Below, in pieces: positions 37,401-49,400 of a stretch of 64,000 bases of DNA. The stretch is taken from NCBI GenBank assembly GCA_016165875.1, contig JABBOT010000016.1, positions 9,672,063 through 9,736,062 on the forward strand, given 5' to 3'. Within the stretch, counting starts at the first letter, position 1. The number at the start of each line of letters is the position of its first letter. This DNA is from Acanthopleura granulata. Lineage: Eukaryota; Mollusca; Polyplacophora; Chitonida; Chitonidae. Both the position numbers and the translations under genes were made by a program. The notes under the pieces are model-generated. The model worked only from the letters and a program-made list of their open reading frames with translations. It did not search any database and was not told the DNA's origin.

Positions 37401-38230
37401 ATATATAACGTTAATAGCATGTAATATGTATTTTTTATATACTCTATATCTATCTACACACACAGAAGAGTAACTTTTAACCAAGGGAGGTCCATCAATT
37501 CTATGGATGAGCACTTGTCATCTGTTTTTTTTTTCTTCGCTGTGTTGACATTATTGTTTTTACCTGTCAAATTCCCGCACACCCTGATATATGGCTTGAC
37601 TGATTTTTAAGTCATTTCTACCATTAAACATTTTATATACGGTCTACTGTTTACATCTGTTGAGCACTGTTAATTCCTGTGATGTTATAAGTAATCTATT
37701 TTAATTAGTATTCTTAACAAAAGAGGTATCAAAGTTTGCCCCCTGCATATTCTTGTCACTGGTCGGTCTATATATACACTTCGGATTCACGTCATAACTC
37801 GAAACGATTCAAGACAAACTCACAAACTCTGAAAATAAGAAAAACATTTACAGAAGTAACTCACGTGTATGTATTTGAAACAGCTTTCAACATCTGCTCA
37901 TATTAGTCTTAAATTGTAGGGATTTAAGACGCGTTGATGGAAAAAAAAAAGAAAAAAGAATATTTTAGATTTAGTATTTCATTAAAACGCGAGGTATTCT
38001 GAGGAGTATCATTGTAGCGTTATTAACGCTAGCGCAATACAATTAATCGATATAAGATCAATAGGTCTGGATATAATCCTGTGTATTTTTTCGAATCAGT
38101 TAATTTCCATTAATCATAGATTTAATACCTTTGTTCAGAAAGCTGCTAAACGAAAAGATGCTTTTTTTTCAATATTACTCCGTGGTGTTCAAGCGTTATT
38201 CTGAATATTTCGTGTTTCTTACATCCTTTT
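34440..38230. other. Gene-poor AT-rich spacer
   Basis: No coding exon supported. Holds loosely repeated 'atcggttgg' blocks (34720-34870), a possible very diverged reversed SINE (35280-35522: 'ttcaatgccacactcaagaa' to 'gccacggaggccct') and several A/T runs. Confidence 0.35.
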
Positions 38231-38232
38231 CT

Positions 38233-39533
38233 CTATCTTTCCAAGTTTTAGCAAAATTCTCGAAAAAAAACTGACAGTTAATATGATTACAATCTTTCTA
38301 GATGAGCATGAAGTTATCTGCGCAGATCATTATGGATTCCAGTCTAACCACTCCACGTCACATGCTGCCTGCTCTTTGTATCAGCATTTAATATCCGCAA
38401 AAGAGGCAAAACTATTTAGTGGCGTGACATTCCTAGACTTATCCAAGGCGTTTGATAGGGTCAACCACCAAAGTTTGCTCTCTAAACTTCGACATTACCA
38501 CTTTCGATCAATTATTAACGAATGGTTTGGGAACTACCTTTCAAATCATTTCTTTCAAGTCGTTGTCCACGGTACATTTGAGTCATCACCCATGTCCGTA
38601 AAATGTGAGTGTGCCTCAAGAGTCAATCTTAGGCCCTGTTCTTTTTCGCTGTATATTAACGATATAGCATGCGTCTTTAAGCTCTCAAATATTATTCTTT
38701 TCACAGAGGATACAAGCTTAAGCTCATCAGCGGACATATTTGTAGAAAATTACAACATAATGAAGAGCGGACTTGAAAAATTATCAACATGGTCTCATGC
38801 AAACCGCCTTTCTCTAAATGTTGGTGAAACAAAGGTCATGTACATTAACCCAAATAATAAATCAATGCAATCTAAGTTAATCCTTCTCAATGGGTCCGAG
38901 ATAACGTCTGTTTCAGAGTTCAAATTTCTCGCTAGAACGCTCTCAGCTGGAGAGCCCACAATGAATACATTTCAAAAAGCATTCTCAAAATACCGGCAGT
39001 TTAAAACACTTACAAAAGGCAGTGATTGAAAAAAAGACATGATTATTCTGTATAAGTCTTTAACTTTGCCCTATCTTTCCTATGCAAATGCGTTATGGGG
39101 AAGTACTTATTCATGTCACCTTAAACCTCTCATCTCATTGCAAAAAAGCAGAATCTCTGTTATCTCTTTTCGTGACAGGTTAGCTCATACGAATCCTCTT
39201 TTCAGATCTCTTAAACGCCCGCCCCTAATAAAGCTGAACCAATATTCTTGTCTTCTTCTCGTCCATAAATACAAGTTTCACACTCACCCCTTACCTAGTA
39301 AATTTCGTAACATCTTCACAAAACAGTCTGCAATACACGCCTATCCAACTCGATCTCAAAATCTGAATCTATACAGACCTTTTCATCTGTCAAGCCTGCC
39401 TCTATATTTCATCGCCGTAACAGGACCTCGGGAGTGGAAGAGATTGTCGGTGGAATAAAAATCTATTGTGTCCATCTCTCATTTTAAATCAGATCTGAAA
39501 GAGTACCTTTCTAACGATATTATTACAAAGTGA
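38233..39533 (+). pseudogene. 5'-truncated LINE (non-LTR retrotransposon) reverse transcriptase, decayed
   Basis: One frame runs 38233-39533 with two in-frame stops (39027-39029 and 39456-39458). It shows the non-LTR reverse transcriptase order: FSKILEK, YGFQSNHSTSHA, FLDLSKAFDRVNH, WFGNYLSN, LYINDI and then LFTEDTSL where the catalytic Y/FADD box is expected, followed by the C-terminal LPYLSYANALWG block. The first aspartate of the ADD pair is changed to glutamate, and the two stops separate the thumb and C-terminal parts. No endonuclease domain is present, so the copy is 5' truncated. The relation is to Jockey/CR1-type LINEs; the exact clade was not determined. The non-coding tail probably runs to about 39765 ('gtgaataaatataaaa'). 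Confidence 0.9.
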
Positions 39534-39765
39534 GCGCTTTTATCTTCTCTTCTCCGCCTTAATGACGTAACGAATTTACCTTATTATTATAATGCAAATG
39601 ATTTGTATATTTACACCACGATTGTCGCCATAATTCTATCAGTAACTTCTTAACGGAATAGATAGAGTCCTCATAGGACATTATTCCCGCCAGTATTCTG
39701 CTAGTTAATATTTCATTTATATTCATATATGTATAAATCTTGATGGTGAATAAATATAAAAATAT
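39534..39765 (+). mobile_element. Probable 3' tail of the LINE copy
   Basis: Follows the last in-frame stop of the reverse transcriptase frame and ends near an AATAAATATAAAA string. The boundary is an estimate; no target-site duplication was fixed. Confidence 0.4.
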
Positions 39766-40560
39766 ACAATTTTCTGTATATGTGCTATTAGGTACAAGTG
39801 AAATATGAAAGTTACACTTAAATTTCGGTGTTTAACTCATAAACACTTTTAGGCATCAGATATTAACACTTGGAGATTATAGCATTACAGTATAGGCCTA
39901 TATGTATGCATGCTTTAGACACGTGTTTAATACTTAAGCAGATGTGTATATTTATTAAACACGCTTGCTTGAAATTTAATCACCCCTTAAGCGCGTTGGG
40001 CGTTTGTCATTTTACAACTTACAATAGCCAAAGGGAAACAAGAGAAAGTGTTACTGGTATGTTACTGTGTTTTATGGGTTTGAACACAGTTATTCTCGTC
40101 GGTTCATTGTATATACAAATGTCACACTTTTTCTAATTATTAACTGCTAGAGTTTACAACTCGCTCTCAATTAACAGCCATCATGAAACTCGTCACTTCC
40201 TGTGTGCATCCAAACCCAAAAACCACAATTTCGCGGATGATAAGTGGGTGATTTTGGCAAATTCCGCTGATTACCCGACGCCAATGCTATTATGTTAAAA
40301 TATGTCTTAATTTTGCCTTAAAAAAATGAAAATGATATATGTTAGGTCAAACTGGAAGCAGGTTATCAAACATTGAGATTAACCCTGAGTATTGTGATTC
40401 CGTGATTCCATGGCGCAAACGATCTCCGGACAGAACATTTTAGAACTCAGTTTAAATTCCAGAACTCTAAAGAACCTTGTGACCTCTTTTCTCTTTGAAG
40501 GTGCATGGCACATCTGAATGACGTCAGTGAAATGATGGCTAAGACTGGTTCATGAAACAA

Positions 40561-40589
40561 CATGGCCGCGCATGGCCACCGCGGCCATG
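40561..40589. repeat. GC-rich 10-bp perfect hairpin
   Basis: CATGGCCGCG (40561-40570) and CGCGGCCATG (40580-40589) with a 9-nt loop, in otherwise AT-rich sequence. Confidence 0.8.
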
Positions 40590-40764
40590 TTTGCATTCCA
40601 ATTGGTTATGTCCAACCGTACAATGATTATCGACACCACATGTACCAAAATAGTGCACGGTTTATAAACTGATTTTATTCATCCGCCTAGAACATTAATT
40701 GCGTCTTTTCGTCATCATTGAAAACTTCTAACTGCTTCATTTGCATGAATCCGACCTAATTTTT

Positions 40765-40980
40765 ACACAATGCGGTCGCCGTGAGTTCAAGTTCAACTCA
40801 TACTGGCTTCATCTCCGGCCGTGTGGGAAGGTCTGCCAGCAACCTGTGGATGGTCGTGGGTTTCCACTGGGCTCTGCCCGGTTTCCTCCAACCATAATAC
40901 TGGCCGCCATCGTATATGTGAAATATTCTTGAGTACGGCGTAAAACACCAATCAAACAAATAAATAAATCAATAAATAAT
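40765..40980 (+). mobile_element. SINE family 1, nearly complete but lacking the 5' head
   Basis: Begins at the B-box region ('gcggtcgccgtgagttcaag'), then 'ggctctgcccggtttcctcc', 'gaaatattcttgagtacggc' and AAATAAATAAAT. Confidence 0.9.
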
Positions 40981-41857
40981 TTTTATGTTATATATATTTT
41001 ATTGTTTCTTTGATAGTTTGTGTTATTTGTCGTTTTGGGAAACTGTGCTGCCAGTTTTGATCGATGTTGGCTTCGATTTCCAAATTCAAAGTCCTTCCAA
41101 ACCGTATCTGTTCTTATTGAAACATCGACCTTCTCTATTTCGGTTTGACTATCTCGATACTAATTAAAATGAATAGCTGTATCTCCAACATGTTTTCTTC
41201 AAAGTTGGAGCATTTATAATGTAGATAAAGATTATAAAGTATTCGATTTATTTCCAGTGGTCAATTATAGCTGAACTATACAACATGCGAGGTGCAGACT
41301 GGTTTAGACGTTATAATAATATATGGCCCTTTTCTTTTCTCGCCGGTAAATGGATGGACGATAATATGAAGCCTGTTCCCTTCTCCTGTCAACATTTTAT
41401 CTGAATTTTGCAAACCGTTTTTGAGAGTTTGTGAAAACGTCAATTTCCGCAGACAGCGACGACACATTGTACATTCACTTAAAATGTTCATTAGTCTTCA
41501 TGAATTCCGTCCCACACATTCAGAGATGTTTTTCTGTGTCATGTGCTTTATACGTCTTTCAACGATTTCATTATATATCTCCTTGTTGGAGATTACATTT
41601 AAATGTAAATGTTTTCACATAAACCATTGCCCGAAAACAAGGTAATCTCAACCCTAATTAAACATTATGGCATTATCTTTGTGATCTGTTTAATTTTACG
41701 TTTACTTGAACAAACTGTTATGTTCAGTGTGAGAGGATCTACTTACATACATATATACCACTGGATTGTGTCGATGTGTGATATATATATGATATGTGCT
41801 GGTGAGGCATGTTCTCGTGAATATGAGTGCAGACATTGAATAACTCTGAACGATCTG

Positions 41858-41995
41858 TACGCCACACGTTGGAGAGTTCGTCAGTAACTTGCCACAGGCC
41901 GGTGGTTTTGACCGGACACCCCGGTTTTCTCAACGCGTCGTACAGGAGAAACAAATCTTGAGTATGGCGTTCAGCAGAATTCAACATTAACAAAT
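41858..41995 (+). mobile_element. SINE family 2, 3' part
   Basis: 'gttcgtcagtaacttgccac', 'aggccggtggttttgacc' and 'cttgagtatggcgttcagc' match the middle and tail of the copy at 27247-27549, defining the second family. Confidence 0.7.
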
Positions 41996-42382
41996 TTAAC
42001 ACCGATGTAACTTAAAAGTTCAACCTAATAAAAACATATATTAAAATATCTACTTTCAGCATGTCCAGGTGGTGTATAACTTCAGTTCCCTGACAACATT
42101 AAAACGGAAAGCTTTTAATTTCATATTTTACACGTATAAACCAATATGTTTTATGACAATGCAGGTCCGGGTGTCCATATGTGCCTAAGATCTTCTTAAG
42201 CCCTTTTCTTTCTTATGATATCTCTATTCACAGGTTACCTAAATAAACTTTTTGGCTTACGAAGGTGACATGCGGCCGCCGGACTAAGACAACCGGCATA
42301 TCTCGCTAAAACAGTGCTATACATACAGTTGTCATAGATTCACATATTAATTTAGTAATTAGACAGTAACACAATAACTCAC

Positions 42383-42513
42383 CGAATATAACACGTCCGC
42401 TGGGTAACGAATTTCCTCCTTTTGTGTCGAGATGTTTCTCTATAGCAGATGTCAGCCAGAAGAACAACGGGGGAAGATGGCCTACGTCACCTCTTATCTC
42501 TTATTGCCTGTGG
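42383..42513 (-). other. Candidate non-coding 5' exon (- strand)
   Basis: On the - strand a GTGAGTTATT donor follows position 42383 and an acceptor-like CTCCCCCACAG precedes 42513. CpG frequency is higher than in the surroundings. It could be a 5'UTR exon of the cystine-knot gene, whose first coding exon starts with an acceptor, but no transcript supports the link. Confidence 0.3.
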
Positions 42514-42514
42514 G

Positions 42515-42762
42515 GGAGACACCGGTTTTCTGCCTAGGTAGGTTTCTGTGGCGAGACAGTCTTCTCACACTGCCAGGGCCTAGTGCGTAAAACCTCTGCC
42601 AGTTGTATGTCATGTATTTCTGACTTCACTTCCTGTCTCATCACCGTGATCCCAGTCACCTTGGCCTTATTCAAGAGTTTAGTACAAAAATCACTGACGT
42701 AAGAGAAGCGTGGATTACGGCGCATGCGCGTCAGGAGTATGCTGTGACGCGGCTAGACCACC
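42515..42762. promoter_or_regulatory. CpG-rich candidate bidirectional promoter
   Basis: Contains the palindrome GCGCATGCGC at 42720-42729, which fits the NRF-1 binding consensus. It lies between a - strand exon candidate and a + strand ATG in good context. Confidence 0.4.
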
Positions 42763-42817
42763 ATGTCTCCGAGAAGAAAATACAGGACTGAACTGGCAAA
42801 AAAATATCATCTAGAAG
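42763..42817 (+). CDS. Candidate first coding exon of an unidentified + strand gene
   Basis: ATG at 42763 sits in ACCACCATGT, a good Kozak context. The reading frame gives MSPRRKYRTELAKKYHLE, then a potential donor GTATCT at 42818 (phase 1). It lies directly downstream of the GCGCATGCGC palindrome. No second exon was found by eye, so this may be chance. The product is not recognised. Confidence 0.3.
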
Positions 42818-43248
42818 GTATCTAAGAGCCATAAAAGTCCGACGTTCGTATATCACTCGTAAACGGCGAAGGGGCGTTCTAAGTCGACATCGCAAGACCC
42901 ATATGTAGGAAACAATACATAAATGCTAATTAATAACGCCGGCAACATCATCAGTTTTCAATGAACGTAATGCACTACGTGACCAACAAAACTATTTGTT
43001 TGCGATAAAGTCAATCATATTATATTACAAACTCTCCGCCAAGCCTTGACTGATAAAGTTTGATTCAAAATTAACGGTTTCTGACACCGTTAAAGAAGCT
43101 GAAATTGTATGGACGTATTTAAATATCACACGAGTGTCACTGAACTCAAGAAAAAAAAAACAAGAAAATAGCTGGGTTACTGTATAGGCATAATTCTGTT
43201 TTTATCTCAGTGCTATTTGGAAACGGATTTTGTCGTTTAATCGTTTGA

Positions 43249-43514
43249 TTTATTTATTTATTCGATTTGTGCTTTATGTCGTACTCAAGAATATTTCATT
43301 TATACGACGGCAGACAGCATTATGGTGGGCGGAAACCGGGCAGAGCCCGAGGGAAACCCAAGGCCGTCCGCAGGTTGCAGGCAGGCTTTCCCAAGTACGG
43401 CCGGAGAGGAAGCCAGCATTAGCGGGAATTGAACTCACAACAACCACATTGGTGGGATGCTTCGTGTTGTTGTGCTGCGCTAGCGCGCTAACGGACTGAG
43501 CCACGGAGGGCCCC
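43249..43514 (-). mobile_element. tRNA-derived SINE (family 1), full length
   Basis: From the TTTATTTATTTA tail at the left to the head 'ggagggcccc' at the right; 'cgtactcaagaatatttcat', 'gcattatggtgggcggaaac' and 'ctagcgcgctaacggactga' are all present. Confidence 0.95.
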
Positions 43515-44871
43515 TTTACTCACTATAGAGGTAACACTGATCTATCACAAATGCACAATGCCCATTCTCGTCCACTTCCTCTTTCTCGGTGGAAACTTAC
43601 ACTTCCCACGTACATTTCTCTTACGTTGTTGTCCAAGGGCAGTCGAGGAATTCAGAGTGAATTTTCGCACTCTCTTTGCAGGACATTATGGAACTCAATA
43701 TTGGTTTTCTTATAAATTCAGCCGAAGAAGCGTACTCATCAACAATCTTGTCACATTAATTGGTGTATGTTTGGTTCGAAAATCAGTACGGTGACTTATC
43801 TCAAAGATTACGCAACAGCTCATGGGGTTGTACGAAGTGACGTCATCTTGTCAGAGCATGATATGGATGGAAAACTGAGACCCACCAGCTATCCCTACCA
43901 TTTCCAGTCACTGTGAGGAGTTTGATCGGTACTCACTCAACCGTGACTAGGTATAGCTTATATTTGCAACACATAAACTCCATTTCAGGTTAACTTTGCA
44001 TATTTATTTAGAGCAGGCCGCCCGTGCCCTAGGGAAGTTAAGTTATAGGCGTTTGTTTCAGAAGGTGAAACACTGGCGGGGAACGTAAGTCTGAGCCAGT
44101 GGCAGGCATCCATTTTTTCTTCTAAGGCTGCCAATGCCGTTCATTTATCACTTTTACTCACTATTCAGTTTTTCTGTATTGTCAGTCAAAAAATCTTCAC
44201 CACGGCGTCGAACATCAATCAATTAATTATAAATACAGGCCTAAATATAAATAAGTTTAAAATTTCGCACATTCAAGATATACATATACCCAATGAATAG
44301 CATACAGCTGTACATGTATGATATGCTATTTTAATATCAAAAGAAGGGTTCAGACATTGATAATCATCTCCTTTTGTTTTCAAAACTTAAACCATGTAAT
44401 AAAATATTTCTTCTACATTAGGCGGAAAATTGCTATATAATTCCTATATTTTCCTAATGTTCCCCGTATGTTTCTCCCATGTATTTTCTGAGAGAAACCT
44501 GTAAAAAGTAGAATACATCAGGGATTTATGTACGGACTGGGCTGACTTGCCTTTTTGAAGGCTGTGTTTAAAAAGATAAACGATGTACCAGTTCAATCAT
44601 GTTGAAATAACAAGTGAGCGTGACACAAACAATGGATTCAACATCCCTTGTATCATGCGAAACTCAGGAACTGTGGTTCATTATCAGATTTAATCACTCA
44701 AAGAGTCTCTGTGTGAAACCGTGTGGCTATATTTTCAGTCTGTTGCCATGGAAACTAGAAATCTGATTCAGTTCAGTGTGAATCTACATACTAAATATGA
44801 AATCATGACCTGAAGCGGTTTTACTCTATTATGATTACGTTGTTGAAACCTGCTACTCGTACAAGTACTTT

Positions 44872-45065
44872 ACTTATTTCTCTGTCTGTTTGGTGTTTTA
44901 CGCCGTACTCAGGAATATTTCACTTAAAAGACGGCGGTCAGCATTATGGTGGGAGGAAAACCCATGGGCATCCAGAAGCTGCTGGCGGATCTTCCCGAGT
45001 TGACAGTCCTGGTAACCAGATAGGAGGTGAGGTGGTAAGGCGGAGTTTTGTCCCATGCCTAAAAT
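44872..45065 (-). mobile_element. SINE family 1, 3' two-thirds
   Basis: 'ttggtgttttacgccgtact', 'caggaatatttcacttaaaa', 'gcattatggtgggaggaaaa' present; the head is lost beyond about 45065. Confidence 0.85.
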
Positions 45066-45239
45066 GAAGCGTGCCTGCCAGGTCACGGATTGAAAACTAG
45101 GTCATCAGGCGAATGGGTGGTTTAGGTAACCGGCCAGACCATATCTCAACTAGGCGTGATTCTGTTTACGTGGATGCAATCTGATGTCATATGTACTTTT
45201 GTAATCGACATAAAATTGCTAAGTAATTTATTTGCATAT

Positions 45240-45470
45240 GGGGCCTCCGTGGCTCAGTTGATTAGCGCGCTAGCGCAGCGTATTGACCCAGAAGCCTCCC
45301 ACCAATGCGCTCACTGTGAGTTCAAGTCCAGATTATGCAGGCTTTCTCTCTGGCCGTACGTGGGAATGTCTGCCAGCAACCTGAGGATGGCCTTGGGTTT
45401 CCTCCCACCATAATGCTGGCAATATTCCTAGCACGGCGCAAAACACCAATCACAAGAATAAACTAAAACT
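45240..45470 (+). mobile_element. tRNA-derived SINE (family 1), full length with internal deletion
   Basis: Head 'ggggcctccgtggctcagtt', 'gcgcgctagcgcagcg', B-box-like 'gagttcaagtcc'; the 'gggctctgcccgg' segment is deleted before 'ttgggtttcctcccaccata'. Best-preserved head in the window. Confidence 0.95.
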
Positions 45471-45679
45471 GGAAAGTTGGGGGTCATTCTACGATGCTTT
45501 AGTACTTTACATTATTGGATTCGGCAAAAATCAGCATTATATTTGAGGAACGTGGATTCGCGAAACCAAGAATTAATGCAACCTAAGCGTCTGCTGAAGT
45601 GAAATTTAACAGGCAAAACGTGAAAATAATTTTTAGAATATAGGCCCATAGACTATAGAAATTATATTTACTTGTATAG

Positions 45680-45944
45680 TGATTTGATTGGTGTTTTATG
45701 TTGTACGCAAGAAGATTTTACTTATACGATGCAGGTCAGCCCTACAGTGAAGGAAAACTACACGACATGTAGGTATTGTCGCACGGAAACCCATGACAAT
45801 GTGCAGGTTGATGGAAGACCTTATCATGTAAGCCGGAGAGGAAATTAGCATGAACAGCAGTTGAACGCAGTGACTGCATTGGTGAGAGGCTTCAGAGTCA
45901 TTGTGTTGCTATGGTATGTTATAACTACTTGGCTATGGAGGGTC
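45680..45944 (-). mobile_element. SINE family 1, full length, diverged
   Basis: 'tgattggtgttttatgttgt' to 'ggctatggagggtcc' with the middle 'agccggagaggaaattagca'. Its right end is included in the repeat beginning at 45930. Confidence 0.85.
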
Positions 45945-46385
45945 CACGTGTGAAGGATGAAGATAGTCAAACACAGTGTAAAACAACATGAAAGCAAGAG
46001 AAGGCTTTAACTTGTTTGTTATTAGTACAACATACATATACATATTCATAAAAGTATAAAATAAGTTGAAAACTTAATGATGCTTTGGCACACATACCAT
46101 AAAAACGTTTGTTTTAGTAGGTAAAAACATAATGCTACGTATACATGTCCAACGAGTTAAAATTAAAGGCACATATTCAGGTTTTCTTTCAAAGTTTAAT
46201 ATCAGTGATGAACTTGGCTATAGAGGGTCCAAGTGGAAAGTATGAAGATAATCAAACACTGAGTAAAACATGAAAGCAAGATAAGGTATTGAACTTGTTT
46301 GTTATGCGTACAATATACATATACATGATCATAAAATTACGAAACACGTTGAAAACTTCATGATGCACACATACTCTAAAAGGAA
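45930..46385. repeat. Direct repeat of about 170-180 bp, two copies offset about 282 bp
   Basis: 'cttggctatggagggtcca' to 'gttgaaaacttaatgatgc' (45930-46085) recurs as 'cttggctatagagggtcca' to 'gttgaaaacttcatgatgc' (46212-46365) with scattered changes. Confidence 0.8.
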
Positions 46386-46499
46386 ACACGGATTTGAACC
46401 CTAAACTAGCAAGTATTATGTACAATGGGTTTATTAACACCAGCTGAACACTGAACACCAGCATAGCCTGTGGCCCGTGTTAAGGCCTTGGCGATCATA

Positions 46500-49400
46500 A
46501 CTCCTGGCTAAGTATTATATTTCAACTTGCTCGACACATGGCCTTGCGACCGTGCTACTGCAATGTCCCGTTTGACCTTCCTTGCTTCAGTTCACGTATA
46601 CGACCGTGCGAGATCACACCGCATATCTGCTGGAAGGAAATGTTAGGAGACTGTAAAAATATGAAATTTTGGTCTAAATAACTAGAAGGAATAAGCCGTG
46701 TTGTGTGTTGTTTTATTGAAAACAGTTCACCGGTCCAAAGGCATGGCGTATGGTTTGGTAGTTGCTTTTTTGCGCGGCATCCTAAAGCCCGTCTCTCCCT
46801 CACGGGTTTGTAAGGTCTATTCTTGAAAAGAAACTGGAAATCGTGACATTTCTTAAACGGTTGAATTTGGCCTAATAGGAATTCCTTTGATTGGACTCGT
46901 AATCACTCAAGGTACATGCATGTGTAGAAATTTTGCTGAGATTGCGCCGTTCCTTTGAACTTATTTTATAATGGTAACAGCCCGGGGGCATGGGGGAATG
47001 CCGTGGGAATTGTTGAGAATTACCCATGATTCATTGCGAAGAGGGATACTTTACGTGCAAACATTCAAAATTGTTCGTTAAAAGATGTGGAGAGGAGGTC
47101 GAGTTGTTCATTTCTGGGTTTGGGTGACAGGTGGCCGACCTATGTTGCAAGTTAGCAGCAGCACATGTAGAGTAAGTAAAACATAATTACCTCCAAAACC
47201 TATGTTAAATGCACAGGCTGGCATTTCTATTCCTGAAACAGGGTGGTGTCATTGAAACATTTCTAGCGAGAAAACTATTGATCGTAGCTCAAATCCATTG
47301 ACACGAGCCTGACAGTGCACACTTTAAGCTGCAGTTTGGTGCAAATTTCACATTTCTATCTCTCACAGTTTTCGAGTTACAGGCCATTGAAATTACGTAA
47401 TTGAAAAATTGCTTTTGACCAGATCTCAAAAGTCACAAAGAGAGACAAAAAACAAAGGCATACTGGGAATCCTCGTCCCAAAATGCATGGAAAAACGTTA
47501 AGAAAGATTGAAAATTCGAAACTACTTGTGACGTCACAAGTTCGACCAATGGCAGGCTTCCACAGTTTTTACCGGAAGTAAACGATTTTCTTAAATGTAT
47601 TGTATCTGGGAAGGGTCTAGCTGCATATTAAATTTTATATCAATCCGTTAAGCCGTTCTTGAGAAGAAGATGTTTAAACGATTTCATATAAAGTCCAACA
47701 TGGTCGCCAAACTACGAGACATAACAAAAATCGGGCTCAACTTTAACCATCAGGGAATAACACTGCAAAATTTCAAGTCAATCGGTCACGCGGTCTAGGC
47801 TGTAGGCTGCACACAAAATCGAATAAATAAGAATAATAATAAATACAGCTGCCAGGGACAGCGATGCAGGGGTTCACTAGGGCCTGTATGTGCATGTCTG
47901 TAGCGTTTCTTTGGTTACATCGGCGCATAGACAGTAAATATGCATCCCTTTGCACTACGAGGTTTCCATGTTTACATCTGTAACACTATTCATTCACGTG
48001 ACTTGCAGATATGGGTGAAAATTTCGATTTGTCGCACTCCGATATCAGTTTGCGGTAAAAGTATACATCGCAGGAAATACATATGACCAGATTCTTGATC
48101 TCAACGTCAAACTACGTCCGGTAGCATTCTTTGAACATTTCTACTTTCATCATAAACAGGAATGCATGGTAAACACACGTGTCAGGCTTGACGAGGAACC
48201 CACCTGGCTAAGTGTGTACATTTCAACTTGCTCGACATAGGACGTACGGCTACCCAGGTTGATTTGCCTGGGTTCAGTTCAGGTTTGAGAGTAGGTGAGG
48301 ACAGAATGTATATAGCTGGCCGGGGACGTTAGGAGCGATATAAAGATATGAAATTTTGGTCTAAATAGCTAGAAAGAATAAACCGAGTTGTCTGTTTTCT
48401 TTAAAAGGTTTGAGAGTTATATGTGCAAAACTAAACCTGGCCCGACGTATGAAAACGACTGATTTGCTTTTAGCTCCAAGTGACAAACTTTGCTCAGCAG
48501 TGAAGTTACCAATGCTCTACGTAAATAGTCAATAGAGGGAAAGAGACGCTTTGTTTACTGTTGGACCGAAATTACATGCGTGTGTATGTCTATACGCGTG
48601 CCACACAGTGAAGAGATTTTCACCGACGATTCTCAGCACACATGCATTAGATTTGCAGGCTTTTGCACTAGGAGGTTGTCATGTTTATAGCAGTAACATT
48701 CACGTTACCTCCAAATTAGCCAAGTAATCACACATGGCGTTTCCACTACGAAACATCATGTGCTTACTTGGCTACCTGCAAATATGGGCGAAAATTGCTC
48801 CTCGTCGCACTCTGATCGCAAATTGCGGCAAAATTGTTCATGGCGGGAAAGAAATAAGACCAGACTGGTAATCAGGACGTCAAATTAAGTCGGGTAGTAT
48901 ATTTATAATGTTTGTATATCACCCTAAACACGCATTCGTTGTATATCCATTATATAGTATATAGATGAAAATCTACCAAATATAATAAATCGACCTTTTG
49001 TAAACTTTTAAAGCCCAATACATCTTCCATTTTTTAAGACAAATCAAAGATTTTCAGCACGCATACAACACATACATAGCAACTGAGCGATGTTGAGCTT
49101 CATAGCTTTAACCGTCTTCTCTGACGTGACCTGCAAATATGGGGAAAATTGCGCTTTTTTGTAATTTCATCGCAATTTACGACAAAAGGTATGCATCGTA
49201 GGAAAGAAATAAGACCAGATTCTTTATCGGGACGTTAAACCACGTCGGGTAGCATGCTTTCAGTATTTGTACTTTCGTACTAAACACGAATTCAAGGTAG
49301 ATGCATTATATTAAGCCCTGTAGATTATGTATTCTGTAAGGTAGCTCAAAGATTTTCAGCACACATAAAGAAGATGTATAGCACTTTTCACTGGGCGATC

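Noticed and set aside
44030..44225. Possible SINE tail ('caccacggcgtcgaacatca')
   Set aside because: Too short and diverged to assign.
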